From Eubacteriales Family XIII. Incertae Sedis bacterium (lineage in GTDB: Bacteria; Bacillota; Clostridia; Peptostreptococcales; Anaerovoracaceae): a stretch of DNA of 32,330 bases. The notes beneath the pieces are model-generated. The model made no database searches. It was not told the origin of the DNA and was given only the letters and a program-made list of their open reading frames with translations. Below, piece by piece: positions 25,801 to 32,330 of the stretch (position 1 is the first letter of the stretch; the number at the start of each line of letters is the position of its first letter). The stretch is taken from positions 1-32,330 of the forward strand of contig JAISKC010000064.1 in assembly GCA_031261345.1 (NCBI GenBank), written 5' to 3'. Position numbers and translations under genes: made by a program.

Positions 25801-28800
25801 AAAGGTTTGGGACAGGCGAGTACGGGTGAGGCAAACACACCGCTACAGGTCTTTACTGTCTATGTCAATCACCCCGGTAAGGGCTCGTTGGTTATCAGAA
25901 AGGATGTGGTTCTTGCCAATGGTGAGACAAATACCGCAAATACATTCTTTAAGGATGGTACCTATCAGGCATCTAAAGTGCCAAATGATTTCGTGGCCCA
26001 TTTCACAGCTACACCTGTGGACTCATCAGGACAGGCTACGGGTTCACCCATCAATATCACATGGAGCAAGGCGGCCGTTGCTGCTGATGCAAACGGCAAA
26101 AATTATGGAGAAATCGTAACACCGCTTGATGCTGGTGTGTATGAGGTGAAGGAAGTCGGTCCTGCCCCAACAGGATATCATATTGCGGGGTCTCCTGCGG
26201 CGGCACCTGTATACGTAAAGGTTGAACCTCCTACTACGGTCAGCGGTTTTGTATACGCAACCAATGCGCCGAGTAGCGGTGCGGGTTCCACAGCGGAGAA
26301 CCCGATAACGAACAACAATGCGACGAAGCCTGTATTCTATAACTACAGCGATCAGGGCAAACTTACGATTGTGAAATATGGTAGTGCTACAACACCTGTG
26401 GCTCTTGCCGGTGCACAATTCGAGATTTACAAAACCTCCACGGGTAGTGGTGATCCGGTGGCTACAATAGCTCCTGCTTCAGGAACAGACTATTCGGTCA
26501 ATCTTGATGCCGATGAAGATGGCACTTCTTACTGGATTAAAGAGATAAAGGCACCAGCAAATCATTCACTGCGCGACGACCTCGTCAAGGTGACGGTCAA
26601 ACCGCATACGAATCCAACAGGCACATTCACCAATACTCTTCCGGCATACAACGTTGATGACGCTAAGGGTGCGCAGGAAAAGACGAACAAGATTGCTATA
26701 TTGGACGCTCCGCTCACGCAAATCAGTGTAGCGAAGGAAACGGTTTACGATGAAATCACGGAAGGCGCTACAACAATCGTCGAATCCGAAAGAGCTCGCG
26801 TAAGCGGTCTTAGTCTTCAGATTTTCAAAGAAGTTGCCTCTGCGGGCGAAGGCATCATCTCCACGCCCGAGGGCTCTTCCACTTCACATTGGAAATTGGT
26901 AGAGACTCATGATACGAATGGTGAGGGCGGTTACTACGAATTCAAAAACTTGGGCATTGGCAGATACAGAGTTTTCGAGACTGTAGATGCGGGGCATAAC
27001 TATCTTGCCACGAACGTGGATTTCACAGCACTGCAGAATACACCGATTATAACTATTACTCATAATACGGAAGATAATACACTGGATGTTGTATCGGATG
27101 ACATTGCCAATTATCCAATCGGCGTTACGCTGGCGGATCTTCAGGATTACCAGAAAGACCATCCTGAGGAAAAAGTAATTCCTAAGGGGGCTGTAGCCGG
27201 ATGGTACCCCAAGAACTTGATGATTATCACAAATGGATTCAGAGGTATTCGCTTCACTGCAAAGAAGGTGGATTATGACGATACCGATAAGGTTCTGAGT
27301 GGTGCAACATTTGCCCTTTACAGGAAGAGTTGGGTCGACGGCGAAGGTAAGGAACATCCTGATGAAAAGATGTTTAACACAGCACCGAGCAATGGCAACA
27401 TCACAACCGATGCCGATGGTCTTGCGATATTCCCGCCGGTCTATATTGAGAACAATGCAGAGTACTACCTCAAGGAAATATCACCAAAAGCTGAATATGT
27501 CGCTTCGGAGTATTATGACTCTGTCAGCAAAGATGTAACGTACAGCAAGCAAGATGGTAATCCAGGACCTGTAGCTGTATTCAAGAACAAGAAACTTGCA
27601 GCCAGCACAATAGGCATCACGAAGAGCACTTCTGTTACTGCCGCTGATAAACCTTTGAGCGAAGAAGGTTTTGGAACGACATACACGCTGACTCCTGCGG
27701 CGGCAAACAATGTTCTTCCAATGGAGAAGTATGCGGTCGAGGACGACGGTATCGTATTCAAGGGTGGAGATACGCCGACTGAATTCAACGGAACTCAGCC
27801 TGAGTATGCGTATACGAAAGTTCGCATCTTCCCGTCTACAGCGAAGATTACACCCGAAGGAAGCGACGCACCTGTATTGGTCAAAGTGAACAATCTCGCT
27901 TGGGCGGAATTCGACCCACAGGAAGACTTCATAGAGGTCGAGCTTGATGCGGGCACGAAGTCCTTGAATGTTCAGTATAGTCAAGAGAATCCAGGGGCGG
28001 GCACACCGACGGTTGGATTTGACTTCAAGCCTGGCAAGATAGAAATCGACACCGTTTTCACGAAGTTTATCCCTGCCAACGATCAGCCTGAAATCACTCA
28101 GATTGATAATACGGCAACGGTAAGCGCATGGACTTCAAACGCGACAGATAAGGATCTTAAAAAGATTACTGCAACATCAACGCCTACTGTGATCGCGCTT
28201 TCAACGGATCCGCGTCCGGATGTGGAGATTTCCAAAAAACTTACGAACAAATATCCGTTACCATCAGATGGGAAGGGCTACGCTCCATCCAAAGAAGGCG
28301 AGCCGACACTGGTCGAATACGAAATCGCGCTGAAGAATAATGGTGATAAAAATTTGCTTAACAACCTACCCCTTCAGGAGCCAATCGTTGTAGATTATCT
28401 GCCGGAGGGTATGTCAATCGCACTCGACGGGGATAGCAAACCTATCTATACGGTAGAGGGTACAGACGAAACAGGTGAGGCTACCTTCAGTCAAAGCGGG
28501 AATGCTGTAGTATGGAAGTTCCCGGGCTACCTGAAGGAAGGCGGTGTAATAACAGTAAAAGTAACAACGGTGTTGTCACAGATTGTCGTGAGCGATACGC
28601 TGGTGAATACAGCTTATGGAACGAGTGCTAAGACACCGCTCATTCCGTCGGCGCCGAAATTCCCGACAGGTGCATCGTTTACTACATCAATGGGTTCGGA
28701 GAGTGTCGTTTCGGCGACAGAGTCGTCAAATGCGACAGAATACGCGAAATTGACTGCGATACCGGCTCTCAAAGGAGAAAACATCAACGGAACTGATAAG

Positions 28801-31800
28801 GGGTTGGGTCTGTTCGTAAAGGCTACCACGAGTATTCCGGTCAAAAAGACGGGAGATATCCGTCACCTCAAGAGCGTCAGCGTGAATGGTGAGGCTTGGT
28901 ATAGTGGCACTATTCCACAGGACGTATACCCCGGCGATGTAATCAGTTACAGTTTCGTGCTCAGCAATGGATTCCCTGCAGGCGTTGTTAAGAATGTCGA
29001 AAACGTCAGGATAAGCGATACTCTGCCAACAGAGTGGACACCCTTAACTTCAGGCTGGACATGGGATGAAGCTGTTGTAAAGCTATCGAGCCAGTCTGCA
29101 CCTCTTGTAGCGCCGGAGGACTACGAAATTACTAGCCCTGACGGCGGCAAAACCTTCAACTTCGTTTTGAAGAAGAACGGCGGAAAGCTTGGAAACAGCG
29201 ATGTGCTAACGGTTGAATACAAGACGACAGCACTTCCTGCGGAAACAGAAATCACGCCTCAGGTTTACGAAGACAACGCTCGCGTCGTGGCAAAAAATCA
29301 AGGAACATTCTCATTCTTCTATACTGGAGAGGAACAGAACGATACTAGCAACGAGGTCAGCACAATCTTCAACGCACCTGATGTAGCGCTTGATGGCGTG
29401 GCTTGGGACGATAAAGATTACGATGGTATCGAGGGTAGCTCGCTCGACGGGCCGGCACCCGGAGCAGAGGTATCAGTCTGGAGTAATGCAGGTGGCACAT
29501 GGCACAGCGTGGCTACAGATACGGCTGACGCGAATGGGGAATACAGCTTCGATGGTTTGACATCATCATATGGTTATGACCCTGCTATCCAATATCAGTT
29601 GCGTTACGTGTTCCCTGCTGCCTCTTATGCAGGATACCAGTTCACGGATAGCGATAATGATTCCGACGTGACGACTTCAGATGTTGTGGAGGGCGTCCTG
29701 ACAGGAAAGACAGATGCGTTCACTCTCAATGTGAGCGGAACGAAAAATGCAGGCGTCTACAAGCTCAGTGCACTTGAAGGTACCGTTTGGTATGACACTG
29801 ACAAGGATGGAGTCCTCGACGCTGACGAAAACAAGAAGGTCGAGAAGGTAAAGGTCTCACTCTTCAAGAGCAAGGCCGACGCCGAGGCTGGCACGAATAA
29901 AGTAGGTAGCACAGTCATCACAGACGAAAACGGTTATTCATTTACCGGTTTACGCACAGGTGCATATGTAGATAGCGTTTGGACGCCTTATGAATACTAT
30001 TTGACGTTTGATAAGGCAGATGTGAAGCACGCTAAGGAAACCTACAACTGGTCGCCGCTTGGCCATGATTCTATTGCTAAGCCGACGCCGACAGATTCGG
30101 ACTTTTCGTCGAATACAGCTATAAGCGATAGTGCTACGAAGCTTGAATACGGGCTTACGAATTCGGCAACACACGCCGGTATCGTGGCTGTGCCGAAGAC
30201 ATTGGACGGAGTGGTTTGGGAAGATAAGAATTACGATGGCAATCAGGACGAAGTTGATACTGAACTCGAGAACGTAGTTGTGAACCTATATCAGTCGGCA
30301 GACGGTGGAAATACCTATGACGAAGATGTATATTCAACAACGAAGACAAATGCTGACGGAACCTACAGCTTCACAGGCGAAAAACAAGATGGCAAAGGTG
30401 TAGACCTCGGCACGGATAAGGCTTATAAGGTAGAATTCATCGCGCCGGCGTCAAGTGGTTTACACAGTTGGTTCTTCTCAACTGACGATGTGATAGAAGG
30501 TATCGACGATCAGGTTCATGATCTTGACGCCGGACTCTATCAGAACAGTGCCGTTACAGGAACTGTCTACAGAGACATCAACGACAATGGCTCGCAGGAT
30601 TCGGGTGAGCCTGGAGTGGAAGGCGTGAATGTCACGCTCCGTGGAACCGATATTACCGAGGCAGCCGTTGAAGCAACATTCGAGACAGGCGAGAACGGCG
30701 AATATGTCTTTGGTGCTGATGACAAGCTCAAGAAAGCTGCAGAGGGAGGATATGTATTGACATTCGACAAGGGCAATCTTGTTACTGACCTCGAAAGCTA
30801 CAAGTGGGCAATCTTACCCTCCGCAACACCGGTCACAGACAGGTATGGAGATGAAGCGACGGAAGCTATTGCAGAACTTGATTACGCAGCTATAGCAGAT
30901 GAGGAGAATGCCGGTATCGTGCCTTACGTGCATATCTCAGGATTTGCATGGACTGACGCGAAGCAAAACGGCAAGAGGGACGACGCGGAAGCGGCACTCA
31001 AGGGTATCTCTGTTCGACTCGTTGACTCCAAGGACAAAGTGGTCGGCAGGACGACGACCGATGCTGAGGGTCAGTATATCTTCGATGAGATACTTTCCGG
31101 CACCGTCGCACCTGTTGCCGGAAAAGGCAATGCGAACTACAGCGTCGAGTTTGTAAATCCCGATAACGACAAGTTCACTTGGACGGTCGCCGGCAAGGAC
31201 CATGCGGCTACGGCGATGAAGGGTAAGTCTGCAAGCGGCGGTCTCGTGAACGACTATCAGCGTGCGAGCACAGCTCCCGTGAATAACGGCGTGAACAGCG
31301 AGAACAAACTCAACGCCGGATTGAGAGATACACCTGAATACACGGTTACTTATCTTCCGAACGGAGGAGCAGGCGACTGGGGCACGGGTGCGGCTACTAT
31401 CACGCTTAAGCCGGGCAGATTGGTTCCGACTCAGGTTGTGGCGCGTGACGGATATGAATTCCTCGGATGGTATCTGACACCGGCGCTCAGCGAGTGGAGC
31501 TTCGGCACTGGCAAGATGCCGGCGAACAATATCACGCTCATGGCACAGTGGGAAGAGATTCCTGTGATACTGCCGATACCGACGCCTACGCCGACAGACG
31601 GCGGAACAGTGATTGCAGCAGCGGGCGGAGCGGCAACACCGACATTCGCACAGCAGGTGGCGGATGATTTGGAAATTCCTGACCCGACGGTGCCACTCGA
31701 CCCCGGCACAACTATTGACGACGGCGATACACCGCGCGGAACCACGGGCGACTGGAGCCTAATCAGCTTGGTTCTTTCATTCCTCGCAATATTGTCGGCA

Positions 31801-32103
31801 GTAATGCTCATCATCAGAGGCATCAAATATAGCCGCTCGATAGGATATGCAAAGGATGCCGACGATGACGAGAATAACCATCCGGCACGCAGAAGAATCT
31901 CATTGATTCTCAGCGTATTGGCTGGCATAGTAACTCCGGCAGTCTGGCTCTACTTCGACAATCTGACGCAGCCCATGGTCATGGTCAACCGTTGGACGCT
32001 CGTGGTGGCAATCATATTCATCGTCAACCTCATTGCACACGTCGTTTACAGAAAAAACACACGCAAGCTAGAGGAAAAGGAAGATACTATAGCTCTTGCA
32101 TAA
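19858..32103 (+). CDS. Giant multidomain surface adhesin (Cna-B/SpaA, DUF11, SdrD-B, InlB-like repeats)
   Basis: A single open frame of 4,081 codons. Signal peptide 1-31 (cut after SVMA). Residues about 32-390 form an adhesin-like head with no family I can name. About 390-2700 holds some 13-16 Cna-B/SpaA-like beta-sandwich modules, recognised by recurring endings such as YYLKETSL, YYLKELTAPANF, YWIKEIKAPANHS and YYLKEISPKAEY and by LAGAQFEIYK-type starts; many should form Lys-Asn/Asp isopeptide bonds catalysed by the Glu. Two DUF11-like modules begin near 2786 and 2993. Five SdrD-B-like modules start near 3179, 3304, 3449, 3567 and 3692 (LDGVAWDDKDYDG, GTVYRDINDNGSQD). One InlB/Flg_new repeat lies at 3826-3903. 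A Pro/Thr/Asp linker leads to three membrane helices (about 3965-4065) and a charged tail. No LPXTG and no Cys anywhere. Likely a long stalk adhesin; ligand unknown. Confidence 0.9.
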   Translation: MSTNLRGKRFVALLVAFAMIFTIVMPFSVMAEEPNGDIKALDAPADVSIKAYADGWTLVPGSAEKVVTFTFKAPLRLALNIYVLLPELLSNNEGAATFIAKNGVTGSYNSVLSGSNVVIEHNPTFNGAVQSGDFLHLTAAGENKDGIRLSDLDVTFKFANGITKAGEEIPISAYLIAGDVTTEINEDLAITAVPNDSWSIEKGVVLEKVPPAFTEGKFIERPYTDIGNGDTYPITYKLSLKTTGNTNTEGRIYQKDLSVVDTISGYFEGIENAPVIDSVRYDNPDTGTIIPEGEGGYTYTPGTESSTLSFTVPGSESAPTNNRDIYVTVLVNEDTYTNSATLAPILPSGLAKLSNTAQLTTNPVVGVPEDKDLDEPVETFFGWTQQETDKPKLTINKQIEAKNLLPTAYTEALRLLYGYEATAVNDNAKVRFTLTEKDHPGDPNYTQELTIGPEGNVVSEELLPGEYTLTETIGIGGTFAIDGLATATIVVSGPDAQGHSTFVSEGSDSRLEGNTITIVSKSTAVGDLKVKVEKQKPYEIEMFEAFENKAITLTGSDFTQTATTNNLGEAIFHNVPSSGEPYTLTGADEEGFVIEPEGGVTGITLSSSLADATLRYAKGSGSFKLSKSFKGPFSDSTVAARADAHVVIELFKKEDETYVSSGITFRIPEDITSSGVVQKDIPKGTYYLKETSLKFGTGGEDDEYDRIDPTDGVKVTIKGGYYYAGPTGPADLLLHDEKTADPDDDTYTLVNKSTYGELAVQSFWVDRSDDSSDNPINNDKFTAKNTDTNKTYTLATGADGIAKLNVPAGDYKITRTTALGTTEVNTDLKNTESVSVAANTHAELGYEVTGQALNAEKVQTAGFVKAKLPNVTGTKSTPVLETPVAGATFTLFKLNEDTSKYEVQSSPAPKTGTPFTFEGLKAGTYIAVETGVPANYEAPAWRSYFYNGTALQSSVEESTLPANVPKVVITTGDYQSTAVGAAKSLSFSPRNVVNVPSTELKIKTVQAMTGVNLPGTAKYEVYEYDDINSTYFAEPYTSATVATGTTPSFPNRLLAGHKYKVVQTEISDSTYVLSDDYLEITLDANADKTYTWNGSPRRANTLPATTTGSTGDLATSVTVQFSNAKKPVIRIDKLGETQEIDSRTGTNEREQLGGAVFKLYYEESGVDFYAGSDGTWKKTNSGEVVTDATGNLVLPTGLTFDPNPNKDYKLLELSAPAVPGAPDLEYKMPSNPIEFAFGYVVYAENANYHAEYELKDADSDWSDDIKVDYVGNSITITNVLEPHYLSLQKLALKTKKYAFESDPDNVGIPYQGADGDEIDPASAAEPAMILGGSFIVKRWRGGNDNPPSDADMDNSSLWYDVSAWLDMGNNPDNLEGARGYSGNLPAGYYMVTERWRDDTGNGEDTDLYINKGGDYHKSGNTWTADTDSNAPNWKPAPKQLKFIVDLTGTDPDDIYKNIQVGNTGMLNNALGGGAYNGDTLVQLTGTKTSWTQLTDSIQYNGLLNGVKFDLYPAYKDAAGNYVKFGPPIQHTIESGNLWGSGTWGSDKPDPGRFSSIKFFIAKSILDYINGNEEPPEGYTGTYTKYVDLSADAKAAVAELVAMTGPKTEPTSEWVSTEDFHLALEEIGGLPANFTQSYPKTFGIDIPRNGLQHNYDNKNIRAEDDEVAEEGIFDTTLSDTEKYAETKSIKNLRGESRLELLKVAYENRTPANIVNGKLQSVSNSFALYKAESAAPDATKQFLKNITPQSTRNNYEKLEPGYYYLKELTAPANFNISGSYRIVAPKADGTTGEIPAYNANNAANKPFDEGDYIGPLVLTDNTKGNTIVAVTDHPFGQIKLTNYWNGVAKSDTALTATYEFVETPAGFTVSTNTLTGTNVEVATGGNDKAFTIKANAVAAFKNLPDGDYKIKLTHISGDDTNPATSGAAFAHTANAALKGTDYLSFKVEKGIAKALKVGEAELNTAMDVSTAAKAEATFVTTNKKGLGQASTGEANTPLQVFTVYVNHPGKGSLVIRKDVVLANGETNTANTFFKDGTYQASKVPNDFVAHFTATPVDSSGQATGSPINITWSKAAVAADANGKNYGEIVTPLDAGVYEVKEVGPAPTGYHIAGSPAAAPVYVKVEPPTTVSGFVYATNAPSSGAGSTAENPITNNNATKPVFYNYSDQGKLTIVKYGSATTPVALAGAQFEIYKTSTGSGDPVATIAPASGTDYSVNLDADEDGTSYWIKEIKAPANHSLRDDLVKVTVKPHTNPTGTFTNTLPAYNVDDAKGAQEKTNKIAILDAPLTQISVAKETVYDEITEGATTIVESERARVSGLSLQIFKEVASAGEGIISTPEGSSTSHWKLVETHDTNGEGGYYEFKNLGIGRYRVFETVDAGHNYLATNVDFTALQNTPIITITHNTEDNTLDVVSDDIANYPIGVTLADLQDYQKDHPEEKVIPKGAVAGWYPKNLMIITNGFRGIRFTAKKVDYDDTDKVLSGATFALYRKSWVDGEGKEHPDEKMFNTAPSNGNITTDADGLAIFPPVYIENNAEYYLKEISPKAEYVASEYYDSVSKDVTYSKQDGNPGPVAVFKNKKLAASTIGITKSTSVTAADKPLSEEGFGTTYTLTPAAANNVLPMEKYAVEDDGIVFKGGDTPTEFNGTQPEYAYTKVRIFPSTAKITPEGSDAPVLVKVNNLAWAEFDPQEDFIEVELDAGTKSLNVQYSQENPGAGTPTVGFDFKPGKIEIDTVFTKFIPANDQPEITQIDNTATVSAWTSNATDKDLKKITATSTPTVIALSTDPRPDVEISKKLTNKYPLPSDGKGYAPSKEGEPTLVEYEIALKNNGDKNLLNNLPLQEPIVVDYLPEGMSIALDGDSKPIYTVEGTDETGEATFSQSGNAVVWKFPGYLKEGGVITVKVTTVLSQIVVSDTLVNTAYGTSAKTPLIPSAPKFPTGASFTTSMGSESVVSATESSNATEYAKLTAIPALKGENINGTDKGLGLFVKATTSIPVKKTGDIRHLKSVSVNGEAWYSGTIPQDVYPGDVISYSFVLSNGFPAGVVKNVENVRISDTLPTEWTPLTSGWTWDEAVVKLSSQSAPLVAPEDYEITSPDGGKTFNFVLKKNGGKLGNSDVLTVEYKTTALPAETEITPQVYEDNARVVAKNQGTFSFFYTGEEQNDTSNEVSTIFNAPDVALDGVAWDDKDYDGIEGSSLDGPAPGAEVSVWSNAGGTWHSVATDTADANGEYSFDGLTSSYGYDPAIQYQLRYVFPAASYAGYQFTDSDNDSDVTTSDVVEGVLTGKTDAFTLNVSGTKNAGVYKLSALEGTVWYDTDKDGVLDADENKKVEKVKVSLFKSKADAEAGTNKVGSTVITDENGYSFTGLRTGAYVDSVWTPYEYYLTFDKADVKHAKETYNWSPLGHDSIAKPTPTDSDFSSNTAISDSATKLEYGLTNSATHAGIVAVPKTLDGVVWEDKNYDGNQDEVDTELENVVVNLYQSADGGNTYDEDVYSTTKTNADGTYSFTGEKQDGKGVDLGTDKAYKVEFIAPASSGLHSWFFSTDDVIEGIDDQVHDLDAGLYQNSAVTGTVYRDINDNGSQDSGEPGVEGVNVTLRGTDITEAAVEATFETGENGEYVFGADDKLKKAAEGGYVLTFDKGNLVTDLESYKWAILPSATPVTDRYGDEATEAIAELDYAAIADEENAGIVPYVHISGFAWTDAKQNGKRDDAEAALKGISVRLVDSKDKVVGRTTTDAEGQYIFDEILSGTVAPVAGKGNANYSVEFVNPDNDKFTWTVAGKDHAATAMKGKSASGGLVNDYQRASTAPVNNGVNSENKLNAGLRDTPEYTVTYLPNGGAGDWGTGAATITLKPGRLVPTQVVARDGYEFLGWYLTPALSEWSFGTGKMPANNITLMAQWEEIPVILPIPTPTPTDGGTVIAAAGGAATPTFAQQVADDLEIPDPTVPLDPGTTIDDGDTPRGTTGDWSLISLVLSFLAILSAVMLIIRGIKYSRSIGYAKDADDDENNHPARRRISLILSVLAGIVTPAVWLYFDNLTQPMVMVNRWTLVVAIIFIVNLIAHVVYRKNTRKLEEKEDTIALA

Positions 32104-32182
32104 GAGACAAAAGAAGGCTCAGGCTACAGCAAAACAAGCAACAACTTGCTAACAATACCACCCGTTGGCAAACAGAGCGAAG

Positions 32183-32208
32183 AGACCCCGCACCCGCGGG
32201 GTTTCTTG
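32183..32208 (+). terminator. Rho-independent terminator of the giant adhesin gene
   Basis: Strong GC stem CCCCGC (32186-32191) with GCGGGG (32196-32201), loop ACCC, extended by A-T pairs, followed by TTTCTTG. It lies 80 bases after the stop. The short T-tract is imperfect but the stem is strong. Confidence 0.75.
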
Positions 32209-32214
32209 ACGATC

Positions 32215-32260
32215 GTAAATTCCCAAAGTAAGTTCCACAGTAGTAAGGGATGGAATTTAC
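32215..32260. repeat. Inverted repeat downstream of the adhesin gene
   Basis: Perfect 9-base arms GTAAATTCC (32215-32223) and GGAATTTAC (32252-32260), extended on the inside by a C/G pair run with a bulge, spaced by 28 bases. The rest of 32104-32330 shows no gene; this could be an operator, a second hairpin or part of the next gene's control region. Confidence 0.5.
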
Positions 32261-32330
32261 ATTGAAAAATCAATAGAATTTAATCAAGGAAATGCTTGAA
32301 ATGATGAAAAAAGCGATGTGGGTTTAAGAC

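Noticed and set aside
1-32330. tRNA or rRNA genes
   Set aside because: I saw no cloverleaf with conserved TTCRA arm or rRNA-like segments in the gaps; gaps are short and accounted for by parS, oriC, repeats and leaders.

Overview
The window is the chromosomal replication-origin region of a Gram-positive (monoderm) bacterium. Gene order and protein sequences point to the Clostridia. A lineage near Anaerovoracaceae (old Family XIII) is only a guess. Genes diverge from a central origin: everything left of about 12.3 kb except a fragment at the very start is on the minus strand, and everything right of about 12.7 kb is on the plus strand, so almost all genes run with their replication fork.

Left arm, read outward from the origin: rpmH, rnpA, yidD, yidC, khpB/jag, mnmE, mnmG and rsmG form one tightly packed, often overlapping operon behind a perfect consensus promoter. 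A 313-base gap carries three parS sites. It is followed by parA, parB, a SpoIIE-type phosphatase with a PAS-like domain, RNase HI, a YycJ-type metallo-hydrolase and rlmH, nearly all overlapping by 1-4 bases. The edge holds the 3' end of an Rpn-type nuclease/transposase gene with its own terminator.

Centre: DnaA boxes lie both upstream of dnaA (between rpmH and dnaA) and between dnaA and dnaN, with an AT-rich tract next to the latter. This is a bipartite oriC as in many Firmicutes. dnaA, dnaN and recF follow.

Right arm: after recF, where gyrB/gyrA often sit, comes an accessory surface module. It comprises an ECF-type sigma factor fused to a transmembrane helix and an outside domain, a secreted C-type-lectin protein, and an uninterrupted 4,081-codon gene for a giant adhesin (about 13-16 Cna-B/SpaA-like modules, two DUF11-like modules, five SdrD-B-like modules, one InlB/Flg_new-like repeat). 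Both surface proteins end in a related three-helix membrane domain and lack LPXTG. The giant gene is preceded by a 271-base leader with two tandem hairpin units whose stems differ by a compensatory base-pair change.

The most unusual features are: (1) short palindromic repeats inserted in frame inside mnmE (two sites) and mnmG (one site), giving both proteins extra segments; (2) the middle parS sitting at the exact centre of an 85-base palindrome made of two inverted copies of a related repeat; (3) the membrane-tethered sigma factor and its adhesin neighbours; (4) the covarying tandem hairpins. All assignments come from reading the sequence; no database search was run.
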